From NCBI GenBank assembly GCA_945878865.1, contig CAMCUD010000038.1, forward strand, positions 1 through 39,677: 39,677 nucleotides of DNA. Reading direction: 5' to 3'. The stretch's first letter is position 1, and each line of letters opens with the position of its first letter. The position numbers and the translations under genes were made by a program. Source of the stretch: Bifidobacterium breve (GTDB taxonomy: Bacteria > Actinomycetota > Thermoleophilia > Solirubrobacterales > Solirubrobacteraceae). The notes below the pieces were generated by a model that was given only the letters and a program-made list of their open reading frames with translations, had not been told where the DNA came from and did no database searches. Below, one piece after another: positions 14,953 through 22,501 of this stretch.

Positions 14953-17439
14953 ATGGCCCTGCGCCTGACCGACGCCCCCGAGCCCGAACGTGGCCCCGGA
15001 GCGCCTGCGGCCGCGCCGGCGCCCGCCCCAGCCGCCAGCGAGGCGCAGGTCGTTCAGGCCCTGCGCGCCCGCGCCGACGCGCTGCTCACCCAGCGTGACC
15101 TCGACGCCTTCGCCGACCTCTGGAGTGAGGCCGCGGCGATCGCCGACCCGCAGCGCCGGTACCAGGCGAGGTGCGTCCTCGCCGAGGCCGGGCTCGCCGC
15201 GCAGGAGACCAGCGTGCAGGTGCTCACCGGCATCTACGCGGTCGTCGCGATGCGCACGCTCGAGGTCCTCGAGGAGGATCCCGCCGAGCCGCGCCTGCTC
15301 AATCTCGCGGGCATCGCGTTCTACGAGCTCTATGAGCTGCAGGCGGCCGACGCGCTGTTCGCCGCAGCCGAGCGCCTCCAGCCCGAGCTGCCGGGGGTCG
15401 CGGGCAACCGCGCCGAGGTGCGCCGCCGCCGCAAGGGGCGCACGCTGCAGCCCAAGCTTCCGGCCTCGGTCATCGCCGCGATGCACCAGCTCGTCCCGCG
15501 CGCCAAGCGCGTGGCGGCTTCGGCCAAGCCGGCGACCGGGCTCACCCTGAGCCTGTGCATGATCGTCAAGGACGAGGAGGAGATGCTCCCGCGGTGCCTG
15601 GCCGCCGCGAAGGACGCCGTCGACGAAATCATCATCGTCGACACCGGCTCCACCGACCGGACGGTCGAGATCGCTGAGGAGTTCGGCGCGACGGTCATCG
15701 AGTTCCCGTGGACGGGCTCGTTCAGCGACGCGCGCAACGTGTCGTTCGACGCCGCCACGTGCGACTGGATGATGTTTCTCGACGCCGACGAGGTCCTCGT
15801 CGAGGGCGAGGCGGAGAAGCTCCGCGAGCTCACGGGGCGCACCTGGGCCGAGGGCATCTACCTCGTCGAGCAGAACTACACCGGTATCGCCGAGGAAGGC
15901 ACCTCGGTCACGCACAACGCGCTGCGCGTCTTCCGCAACCGTCCCGAGTACCGGTTCACCGGCCGGCTGCACGAGCAGATCGCCCACACGCTGCCCGGAT
16001 ACCTGCCCGAGCGCATCGAGAACTCGACGGTTCGCCTCGAGCACTACGGCTACCTCACGACCGTCCGCGAGACGAAGGACAAGTCGCGCCGCAACCTCGA
16101 GCTGCTCGAGCGCCAGTCCGAGGAGGGCGTGGACACCGCGTTCCACCATTACAACCTCGGCACCGAGTACTTCGGTCTCGGCGACCTCGCGCGATCCGTC
16201 CAGCACTACGAGCAGGCGTGGGCGCGGGTCGAGGCCGACCCGACGATCAAGACCCACGGCTTCTACACGTCGCTGTGCGGCCGCTACGTCCAGATGCTGC
16301 GGATGAACGGCCGCTACGAGGACTGCATCGCGCTGGCCGACGAGGTCCTCGCGATGTACCCGGACCTCACCGACGCCGTCCTCGAGAAGGCGAACTCCGC
16401 GCGCGGCCTCGGCCGGGTCGAGGACGCACGCCGGTGGTACCGCCAGGCGCTGGAGATGGGCGACGCGCCGAGCCGGTACTCGGCGAACGTCGGCGCCGGC
16501 AGCTTCATGGCGCTCACCGGTCTTGCGGCCCTCGAGCGCGCCGACGGCGACCTCGCCGAGGCCGAGCGGCTGCTGCGCGAGGTCCGCGTCGAGTACCCGC
16601 AGTTCCTCGCGGCGGTCGGGCCGCTGGCCGACATCATGGGCGCGCGTGGCGCGGAAGCCGACGAGATCGTGGATGCCGTGGAGGCGGGCGAGGAGCTCGG
16701 CGCCGCCGGCCGCTTCATGCTCGCCGTCCCGTTGCACGAGCGCGGCGCCGCTGAGGCGGCCGAGCGCCAGCTCCGGGCGGCGCTCGACAAGCAGCCCGAC
16801 AGCCCGCAGCTGCTGCTGGCCCTCGGTGAGACGCTGCTCTCGCAGGACCGGCTGGACGAGGCCGGCGACGCGGTGACGCCGCTGATGGATCATCCCGAGT
16901 GGGCTGCGCAGGCTGCGCGGACGTTGCTCTTCTCGCGGCTGGCCGAGGAGGAGCGTGACGTTCCCGGCGACGAGCTGGACGCCGCGCTGGATGCCGCCGC
17001 CGAGGCGCGGATGGATCCCGCCGATCTTGCTCTGTTCCGCGCGTGGCGCGGGGTCCGCGACGGAGAGGCCCCCGGGGTCGTGGCCCCGGCGGCGGCGGGT
17101 CTGGCGCTGACGATGCTCGAGGCGCTGCTGCGCCTGGAGCACTTCGACCGGTTCGCGGAGCTGCTGCCGATCGTCGAGGCGATCGCGCTGCCCTGGCGGG
17201 AGCGCCACGAGCGGCTGGCGACGATGTACCTGCGCCGCGGGTTCCTGGAATCCGCCGCCGACGAGTGGGCCGCCGTCGTCAACGAGGCGGGTCCGGACGT
17301 GCCCGCGCTTCTGGGCCTCGCGCAGGTCGCCGCGGCGCGCGGCATGGTCGACGACGCCCAGCTCTTCGTTGAGGAAGCGCGCAAGCTCGAGCCGGCGAAT
17401 CCGGTCGCTTCGCGCATGCTGGAGGTGCTCGCGGGATGA
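14953..17439 (+). CDS. Family 2 glycosyltransferase with TPR repeats, probable flagellar glycosylation
   Basis: The 828-residue cytoplasmic protein has three parts. Residues about 30-160 are helical and TPR-like. A GT-A glycosyltransferase fold starts at LSLCMIVKDEEEMLPRCL (about 198) with IIIVDTGSTDRT and the nucleotide-sugar/metal motif FLDADE (about 274-279). A long C-terminal TPR array follows (about 390-828). This 'SLCMIVKDEE' GT2-TPR architecture is common in Gram-positive bacteria. The position just upstream of flaG-fliD and the sigma-28-type promoter suggest that it modifies flagellin or another axial protein; that is inference. The ATG has AGGAGGAG upstream. No flagellin gene lies in the window to test the pairing. 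Confidence 0.85.
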   Translation: MALRLTDAPEPERGPGAPAAAPAPAPAASEAQVVQALRARADALLTQRDLDAFADLWSEAAAIADPQRRYQARCVLAEAGLAAQETSVQVLTGIYAVVAMRTLEVLEEDPAEPRLLNLAGIAFYELYELQAADALFAAAERLQPELPGVAGNRAEVRRRRKGRTLQPKLPASVIAAMHQLVPRAKRVAASAKPATGLTLSLCMIVKDEEEMLPRCLAAAKDAVDEIIIVDTGSTDRTVEIAEEFGATVIEFPWTGSFSDARNVSFDAATCDWMMFLDADEVLVEGEAEKLRELTGRTWAEGIYLVEQNYTGIAEEGTSVTHNALRVFRNRPEYRFTGRLHEQIAHTLPGYLPERIENSTVRLEHYGYLTTVRETKDKSRRNLELLERQSEEGVDTAFHHYNLGTEYFGLGDLARSVQHYEQAWARVEADPTIKTHGFYTSLCGRYVQMLRMNGRYEDCIALADEVLAMYPDLTDAVLEKANSARGLGRVEDARRWYRQALEMGDAPSRYSANVGAGSFMALTGLAALERADGDLAEAERLLREVRVEYPQFLAAVGPLADIMGARGAEADEIVDAVEAGEELGAAGRFMLAVPLHERGAAEAAERQLRAALDKQPDSPQLLLALGETLLSQDRLDEAGDAVTPLMDHPEWAAQAARTLLFSRLAEEERDVPGDELDAALDAAAEARMDPADLALFRAWRGVRDGEAPGVVAPAAAGLALTMLEALLRLEHFDRFAELLPIVEAIALPWRERHERLATMYLRRGFLESAADEWAAVVNEAGPDVPALLGLAQVAAARGMVDDAQLFVEEARKLEPANPVASRMLEVLAG

Positions 17440-17475
17440 CCGCGGCCCTCGCCGCTTGGGCGGAGGAGCGCGTCC

Positions 17476-17493
17476 AACAGGTGGCCACCTGTT
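17476..17493. promoter_or_regulatory. Perfect 18-bp palindrome upstream of the flaG promoter
   Basis: AACAGGTGGCCACCTGTT is its own reverse complement with no spacer. It ends 11 nt before the -35 element of the flaG-fliD promoter. It looks like a binding site for a dimeric regulator. The AGGTG/CACCT core recurs in the hairpin at 2206-2251, so a repetitive element is also possible. Confidence 0.6.
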
Positions 17494-17504
17494 CGATGGC
17501 GCGC

Positions 17505-17531
17505 TCAACCTTGGCCAGATTGGACCGACTC
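17505..17531 (+). promoter_or_regulatory. Sigma-28-type promoter of flaG-fliD-fliS
   Basis: TCAAC (17505-17509), 14 nt, ACCGACTC (17524-17531), 78 nt before the flaG ATG. Spacing matches the other flagellar promoters of the window. Confidence 0.68.
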
Positions 17532-17609
17532 ATGGACCAGCGGGGCGCATCAGGGAGCGCGCCGCCCCGGCCCACGGAGGGGCTGGGCCATCGTCCAGGA
17601 GGCATGTCC

Positions 17610-18002
17610 ATGAACTTGCACGTCCTGCCCTTCGGGCGCGACGCCAAGACCGCGGAGATCGCGCCGACGCAGCTGCCTACGCGTCCGGCGAGCGGATCGA
17701 CGCCGGTCGATGCGGGTCAGTTCGCAAAGGTCTATGACGCCAGCGTGCTCGAGGCAGCACGCGAGGCGAAGCGCGGGCGCGACACCGTGGAGCCGATTCC
17801 GTCCCATGTGATGGATGAGGTCCACGCGGCCGCCCGTCTGTACGAGGAGCTGGCGGCCCGAGGCCGGCAGATCCGCTTCGACATGCACAAGCTCGACGGC
17901 CGCGTGGTCGCGGACCTCGTCGACACGGAGGGCAACGTCGTGCGCCCGATCTCGCTCAGCGAGGTCATGGACACCACGCCGGGGCCGGACGCGGCCGCGT
18001 AG
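17610..18002 (+). CDS. flaG: FlaG family flagellar protein
   Basis: This 130-residue protein's last 60 residues match FlaG: RQIRFDMHKLDGRVVADLVDTEGNVVRPISLSEVM (about 88-122), the usual 'L-x-F-x-x-D-x-x-x-x-x-x-V-x-V-x-D-x-x-T-G-E-V-I-R-x-I-P' pattern in degenerate form. FlaG influences filament length and typically precedes fliD, as here (21 nt before the fliD start). Two ATGs, at 17604 and 17610, are available; AGGAGG at 17597-17602 is properly spaced only for the second. The N-terminal half is a longer, less conserved segment than in most FlaG proteins. Confidence 0.78.
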   Translation: MNLHVLPFGRDAKTAEIAPTQLPTRPASGSTPVDAGQFAKVYDASVLEAAREAKRGRDTVEPIPSHVMDEVHAAARLYEELAARGRQIRFDMHKLDGRVVADLVDTEGNVVRPISLSEVMDTTPGPDAAA

Positions 18003-18023
18003 CCGCAGGAGAGGAAGCGCAGG

Positions 18024-19382
18024 ATGGCCGGTATCGCACTCAGCGGACTCACGTCGGGGCTCGACACCAATTCGATGGTGACGCAGCTCATGGCGATCGA
18101 GAAGCAGGGACGCAACCGGCTCGTCTACCAGCAGGTCAACGCACAGGCTCGCGCTGACGCGCTCTCGAGCGTCACCACGAAGCTCAACACGCTGAAGTAC
18201 GCGGCGAACGACCTGAAGTCCAACGCGTTCTGGACGCCGACGCAGACGGTCGCCTCGACCGACACCGCGAAGGTCGGCGTGACGCGGACCGGCGGCGCCG
18301 GCGCCGGTGCGACGACGGTCGATGTCCTCTCGCTTGCGAGCTCCTCGCAGCGCACGTTCACGTACACCCCGCCGGTCGCCGACGACACCGTCACGTTCGG
18401 CGCCGTCTCGTTCAACGTCAAGGCGGGCGCCTCGCTCGACGACGTCGTCTCCACGATCAACGGGACGTCCGAAGCGGGCGTGATCGCGGTGAACGCGGGC
18501 GGCAAGCTTGTCGTCTCCAGCACCACGACCGGCGCGTCGAGCGCGTTCACCTGGAGCGGCGGGGCGCTGGCCCAGGACAGCGCGAAGGCGGGCGCCGACG
18601 CGCAGTACAAGCTCGACGGCGGCGCGATCCAGACCAGCGCGACGAACACCGTCAAGGACGCCATCCCCGGCGTCGAGATGGTCTTCAAGGGCGTCACGGG
18701 CAGCGCGGTGAGCGTCACCGTGACGGCGCCGACGGTCGACAAGCAGGCGATCAGCGACAAGCTCAAGGGCTTCGTCACCGCCTACAACGACCTGATCGAC
18801 ACGCTCAAGACGCTCACGGGCGAGAAGAAGGTCAACTCGCCGACGAGCAGCGCCGAGGCGGCGAAGGGCTCGCTCTACGGCGACTCGGGGCTGCAGTCCC
18901 TGTACTCCCGGCTGCGCTCGGCGGTCTCCGACGCCGTCTCCGGCCTGCCCGCGAGCGCCAACGATCTCGCGGATCTCGGCATCTCCACCGGCAAGGCGCA
19001 GGCCGCGATCAACGCGGATTCCGTCGCCGGCAAGCTCACCTTCGACGAGACGGCCTTCGCCGCGAAGTTCTCCAACGACCCGGTCGGCGTGCGCAAGCTG
19101 CTCGGCGCGGTGACGGGCACGAGCGGGATCGGGCAGCGCTTCTCGGATCTCATCACGCCGTACACGCAGGTCAACGGCATCCTCGCCGGGCGCAAGGAGA
19201 TGGCGGGGACCGAGCTGCGGACCATCCAGAAGTCGCTCGACACCTTCGACGCGCGGATGAGCGCGAAGCAGACCCGCCTGGAGGCCCAGTTCGCCGCCAT
19301 GGAGTCCGCGCTGAACCGGCAGAACAGCGCCGGCACCGCCCTGACGAACCAGCTCAACAGCCTGAACAGCAGCTCGTCGTGA
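18024..19382 (+). CDS. fliD: Flagellar filament cap protein FliD (HAP2)
   Basis: FliD caps the growing filament and assists flagellin folding outside the cell. The 452-residue protein begins with the family signature GIALSGLTSGLDTNSMVTQLM (residues 3-23). The N-terminal FliD domain is followed by a variable Thr/Ser/Gly-rich middle and the C-terminal FliD_C domain, ending in a coiled helix with QTRLEAQFAAMESALNRQNS (about 416-435). The ATG has AGGAGAGGAAG upstream. Low aromatic content and absence of cysteine fit an exported axial protein. It is followed by fliS after 34 nt. Confidence 0.95.
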   Translation: MAGIALSGLTSGLDTNSMVTQLMAIEKQGRNRLVYQQVNAQARADALSSVTTKLNTLKYAANDLKSNAFWTPTQTVASTDTAKVGVTRTGGAGAGATTVDVLSLASSSQRTFTYTPPVADDTVTFGAVSFNVKAGASLDDVVSTINGTSEAGVIAVNAGGKLVVSSTTTGASSAFTWSGGALAQDSAKAGADAQYKLDGGAIQTSATNTVKDAIPGVEMVFKGVTGSAVSVTVTAPTVDKQAISDKLKGFVTAYNDLIDTLKTLTGEKKVNSPTSSAEAAKGSLYGDSGLQSLYSRLRSAVSDAVSGLPASANDLADLGISTGKAQAAINADSVAGKLTFDETAFAAKFSNDPVGVRKLLGAVTGTSGIGQRFSDLITPYTQVNGILAGRKEMAGTELRTIQKSLDTFDARMSAKQTRLEAQFAAMESALNRQNSAGTALTNQLNSLNSSSS

Positions 19383-19416
19383 CCTGTCCGCCCATCCCCC
19401 GTCCGCCCGGTACCTG

Positions 19417-19791
19417 ATGAATCCGTACGCCAGCCCCCAGGCGTCCTATCGCCAGAACAGCGTCCTCACGGCCTCCCCCGGCCAGCTCGTCGTCATGCTC
19501 TACGACGGCGCGATCCGCTTTCTGCGCCAGGGCGAGCTCGCGATGCAGGAAGGCCTGATCGCGCAGACGAACGACCGGCTCCAGCGCGCCGAGGCGATCA
19601 TCGACGAGCTGCTCGCCACGCTCAACGACGACGCGGGCGAGATCACCGAGCGCCTACGCTCCATCTACGTCTACTGCCGGGGCCAGCTCATGACGGCGCG
19701 GATCCAGCGCGATCCGAGCAAGGTCCGCGAGGTCATCGGGCACATGTCCGAGCTCCGCGAGGCGTGGGCGCAGATCGCGGGAACCGCCTGA
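19417..19791 (+). CDS. fliS: Flagellin export chaperone FliS
   Basis: FliS binds the C-terminus of flagellin in the cytoplasm and prevents premature polymerisation. The 124-residue protein has the family start NPYASPQASYRQNSVLTASP (2-21), then GQLVVMLYDGAIRFL (22-36), the standard FliS helix. No clear ribosome-binding site precedes the ATG. Its stop overlaps the next gene by 1 nt. Confidence 0.95.
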   Translation: MNPYASPQASYRQNSVLTASPGQLVVMLYDGAIRFLRQGELAMQEGLIAQTNDRLQRAEAIIDELLATLNDDAGEITERLRSIYVYCRGQLMTARIQRDPSKVREVIGHMSELREAWAQIAGTA

Positions 19792-20117
19792 TGGACGAGC
19801 TGGCGCCCTACCGCCATCTCGTCGTCCTCGCCGAGGCCGTCTGCGCGCACATCCACGCAGACCGCACGGATGAGCTCGCGCAGACGCAGGAGGAGTTCGG
19901 TCAGCGCTTGGCCGAGCTGCACGGCCCGGCGCCCGAGGCGGCCGAGCCGCTGCTGCGCCGCGCGTTCGAGCTGCACCTCGAGGCCACGCGGGCGCTGGAG
20001 TCCCGGCGCGCGGAGATCCTCGCTGAGCTCGGCGACGTCCGCCGCGGGCGCACCGCGGCGGCCGGCTACCGGCCCGCCGGGCTCGAGCCGGCGAAGTCGG
20101 TGGATCGCGCGGCTTAG
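19791..20117 (+). CDS. FliT-like small helical protein
   Basis: The 108-residue helical, acidic protein starts in a TGATG overlap with fliS, so translation is coupled. Position after fliS is where fliT (chaperone for FliD) is usually found. The helices LVVLAEAVCAHIHADRTDELAQTQEEFGQRLAELH and RAFELHLEATRALESRRAEILAELG fit a FliT/FlgN-like helical bundle, but sequence similarity in this family is very weak. The call therefore rests mostly on context and length. Confidence 0.55.
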   Translation: MDELAPYRHLVVLAEAVCAHIHADRTDELAQTQEEFGQRLAELHGPAPEAAEPLLRRAFELHLEATRALESRRAEILAELGDVRRGRTAAAGYRPAGLEPAKSVDRAA

Positions 20118-20123
20118 CTACTC

Positions 20124-20144
20124 TCCGGAGCGATGTTCTCCGGA
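20124..20144 (+). promoter_or_regulatory. Hairpin holding the start codon of the secreted protein in its loop
   Basis: Arms TCCGGAG (20124-20130) and CTCCGGA (20138-20144) enclose a 7-nt loop that contains the ATG (20133-20135); the GGAG ribosome-binding site lies in the 5' arm. A folded leader would hide the initiation site. Confidence 0.4.
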
Positions 20145-21197
20145 CGACCTGTCCGCCTCCGGCGGGTCGGGCGCCTCGCTGCGCTCGCCGCCGTGGCCGG
20201 CCTCGCGCTGCCGGCGTCCGCGTCGGCGCTGACCGTCGAGGGCGCCGTCGCCGACGCCGTCGCGGGTGTCTCCGGCGCGCCGGCGGGCACGGTGCTGACG
20301 ATGTTCGTCGAGGCCGATCCCGGCACGCCGGTCCCACGGTCGGTCGCGTTCTCCGTCGGCCAGGGCCTGCAGTTCGGCCCGACCGGCCCCGGATGCGACC
20401 CGCAGACCGTCCGCGACGCGCCGCTCTCGTGCCCGGCGGGCTCGGAGGTCGGGGCGGGCGAGATGGAGACGTCCGCCGGCTCGTTCGACCTCGCGGCGTT
20501 CACGACGTCCGGCGGCGGGCTCGCCGTGCGGATCGAGACGTCCCCCTCCCCGGTGCTCGTCGACGTCGCGACCGGGTCGGTGGCCGGCGGCGGGTCCACG
20601 CTGGCGCTCGCGCTGCCGGGCGGCATCCGCGGCGCGACGCTGCAGTCGCTGCGCCTGCGCCTCGGCGGGATGGACCCGGCGAACGACTGGGTGCGCAGCA
20701 CGCTGTGCCCGAACGGCGCGTGGTCGCTCGGCGCCGCGCTGACGGGCGATGCCGGGCAGGACCTCGGCAGCGGCGTCGCGTCGATCGGCTGCCGGCCCCC
20801 GCGCCTGGCGCAGCTGTCCGGCGTGTCACCGTCCTTCTCGCTGTCCCGGCGCATCCGCAACGGCAAGGTGTCGCCGCTGCAGCTCACAGGGGTCTCCCTG
20901 CCCGCCGGCCTGCCCGCCGACGGGACGGCGCACGTGACGTGCCGCGCGGGGTGCCGCGGGTCGTGGAGCCGTGGCGTGCGCGCCGGCGGCCCGACGCAGA
21001 TCCCCATCCGCCCGTCGCTCACCGCGACCCGTAGCGACCTGCAACTGCAGATCGCAGTTGCGAGCCCGAGCGTCCGCGGCACGTACCTCGTGATCCGCTT
21101 CACGCGCAGCGGCGGACGGGTCACCGGGTGGAAGGGCGTCGGCCGCGGGTGTCTGCGGCTGGGCTCGGCGCCCGTGCGCATCAGCTGTCCGCGGTGA
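20133..21197 (+). CDS. Secreted protein of unknown function with Cys motifs
   Basis: Function not recognised. The 354-residue product has a Sec-type signal (RLRRVGRLAALAAVAGLALPASASA, about 8-32) and a beta-rich mature part. A CDPQTVRDAPLSCPAGSEVGAGEM segment (about 89-112) matches the 'CPxxSxxGxG' pattern I associate with secreted proteins of Thermoleophilia. Further Cys pairs lie near the C-terminus (CRAGC at about 271-275). It sits between fliT-like and flgB, on the same strand, but no flagellar promoter lies before it. A role in surface structures is only positional inference. Confidence 0.75.
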   Translation: MFSGRPVRLRRVGRLAALAAVAGLALPASASALTVEGAVADAVAGVSGAPAGTVLTMFVEADPGTPVPRSVAFSVGQGLQFGPTGPGCDPQTVRDAPLSCPAGSEVGAGEMETSAGSFDLAAFTTSGGGLAVRIETSPSPVLVDVATGSVAGGGSTLALALPGGIRGATLQSLRLRLGGMDPANDWVRSTLCPNGAWSLGAALTGDAGQDLGSGVASIGCRPPRLAQLSGVSPSFSLSRRIRNGKVSPLQLTGVSLPAGLPADGTAHVTCRAGCRGSWSRGVRAGGPTQIPIRPSLTATRSDLQLQIAVASPSVRGTYLVIRFTRSGGRVTGWKGVGRGCLRLGSAPVRISCPR

Positions 21198-21247
21198 CGT
21201 CGCGGCGCTGACGCGTCGCCGCCTCCGTCATCCGTCCACCCCCCGCC

Positions 21248-21274
21248 TCAAGCCGGGGCCGCACCCGCCGATTC
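21248..21274 (+). promoter_or_regulatory. Sigma-28-type promoter of the flgB-fliI operon, -10 inside an inverted repeat
   Basis: TCAAG (21248-21252), 14 nt, GCCGATTC (21267-21274), the best match in the window to the FliA/SigD consensus. The flgB ATG follows 68 nt later. The -10 lies in the loop of the repeat GCACCCG (21261-21267) / CGGGTGC (21277-21283), which could be an operator. Confidence 0.78.
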
Positions 21275-21342
21275 ATCGGGTGCGCCCCACGGACGGGGTG
21301 TGAGGTTCGCCCAAGGATTCGGGCCATGCAATCCCTCCGCGC

Positions 21343-21702
21343 ATGGACCTTTTCGACACCACAGAACTCGCGCTGAAGCGTGCGACGCAGGCGGTCAGCC
21401 TGCGCCAGCAGGTCATTGCCGAGAACCTGGCGAACTCGAACACCCCGGGCTACCGCCGCCGGGACGTGAACTTCCAGGACGCGCTCACGAGCGCCATCGC
21501 TGATGGCAAGAGCGCCTTGGAGAACCTCCAGTTCACGCCCGAAGTCGACCGCACCCAGCCGCTGCGCGGCGACGGGTCGAACGTCGACGTGGACAAGGAG
21601 CAGTCCGCGATGGCGCAGGTGAGCCTGCAGTACGACGCGCTCACCGCCGTCATGAAGAGCCGCATGCAGATCATGCGGATGGTCATCGGAGGGGGTGCCT
21701 GA
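21343..21702 (+). CDS. flgB: Flagellar basal-body rod protein FlgB
   Basis: FlgB is a proximal rod subunit exported by the flagellar system. The 119-residue protein begins MDLFDTTELALKRATQAVSLRQQVIAENLANSNTPGYRRRDVNFQ, the standard FlgB start, and has the C-terminal helix QYDALTAVMKSRMQIMRMVI. Length is typical. There is no clear ribosome-binding site despite a roughly 60-nt leader. First gene of an operon flgB-flgC-fliE-fliF-fliG-fliH-fliI. Confidence 0.95.
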   Translation: MDLFDTTELALKRATQAVSLRQQVIAENLANSNTPGYRRRDVNFQDALTSAIADGKSALENLQFTPEVDRTQPLRGDGSNVDVDKEQSAMAQVSLQYDALTAVMKSRMQIMRMVIGGGA

Positions 21703-22154
21703 TGGGCATGTTCGACGCGCTCAACGTGTCCGCGAGCGGACTGTCGGCCGAGCGCACGCGGATGGACGTCGTCGCCAACAACCTGGCGAACGCGCAGACC
21801 ACGCGCGGGGCGAACGGGCAGCCGTTCCGCCGCCAGGAGGTCGTCATGCAGGCCGAGTCGCAGAGCTTCGCCTCGGTGCTGTCGCGCAACGTCGGGACGA
21901 TGACCGAGCCCAAGGGCGCCCCGCGCGGGGTCAAGGTCGTCGAGGTCGCCGAGGACCCCACGCCGAACCGCCGCATCTACGACCCGGGCCACCCCGACGC
22001 CGACGCCAACGGCTACATCTCGCTGCCGAACGTCAACCCGGTCACCGAGATGGTCGATCTCATCGCGTCCTCGCGGGCCTATGAGGCCAACGCCACGGCC
22101 ATGCAGACCGCGAAGCAGATGTTCACCAAGACCGTCGACCTCCTCCGCGGCTGA
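21702..22154 (+). CDS. flgC: Flagellar basal-body rod protein FlgC
   Basis: FlgC is the second proximal rod subunit. The 150-residue protein begins MGMFDALNVSASGLSAERTRMD, then VVANNLANAQTTRG, and ends with the SSRAYEANATAMQTAKQMFTKTVDLL helix. TGATG overlap with flgB couples translation. Family length is normal (about 135-150). Confidence 0.96.
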   Translation: MGMFDALNVSASGLSAERTRMDVVANNLANAQTTRGANGQPFRRQEVVMQAESQSFASVLSRNVGTMTEPKGAPRGVKVVEVAEDPTPNRRIYDPGHPDADANGYISLPNVNPVTEMVDLIASSRAYEANATAMQTAKQMFTKTVDLLRG

Positions 22155-22474
22155 TGGCCATCGATCCCTCCTTCGCGACCACGACGCCCGAGTGGAAGAT
22201 CACGGGCATCGGCAACAACATCGAGGCGCCCGAGCAGACGATCGATTCGGGCTCCAGCGGGTTCGGCCAGATGCTCGGCAAGCAGATCGCCAACCTCGAA
22301 GGCCTGCAGGAGGACGCGGCCAAGCAGGCCCAGTCGCTGGCCTCCGGCAGCGCCGACGACCCGACCTCCGTGGTCATGGCCGTCGAGCGCGCGAAGTTGT
22401 CCATCCAGCTGGCCACCCAGATTCGCGACCGGGGCGTGACGGCGCTCCAGGAAATCCTCCGCACGCAGGTCTAG
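22154..22474 (+). CDS. fliE: Flagellar hook-basal body complex protein FliE
   Basis: FliE links the MS ring to the rod. The 106-residue protein has the family C-terminal block DPTSVVMAVERAKLSIQLATQIRDRGVTALQEILRTQV (about 69-106), where 'AVERA-x-L-x-x-Q-L-x-x-x-x-R-x-K-x-x-x-A-Y-x-E-I' is typical. The 'K-x-x-x-A-Y' part here reads RGVTALQEI. TGATG overlap with flgC. Confidence 0.93.
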   Translation: MAIDPSFATTTPEWKITGIGNNIEAPEQTIDSGSSGFGQMLGKQIANLEGLQEDAAKQAQSLASGSADDPTSVVMAVERAKLSIQLATQIRDRGVTALQEILRTQV

Positions 22475-22501
22475 CTCGTCCCCTCCCGAGGTCCCTCCAC
22501 C

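Noticed and set aside
14935-17508. 857-codon minus-strand open frame opposite the glycosyltransferase
   Set aside because: Shadow of the GT2/TPR gene; no recognisable motif.
21041-21061. Inverted repeat (GCAACTGC and its complement) inside the secreted-protein gene
   Set aside because: Short, internal to a coding region with normal codon use; probably chance.
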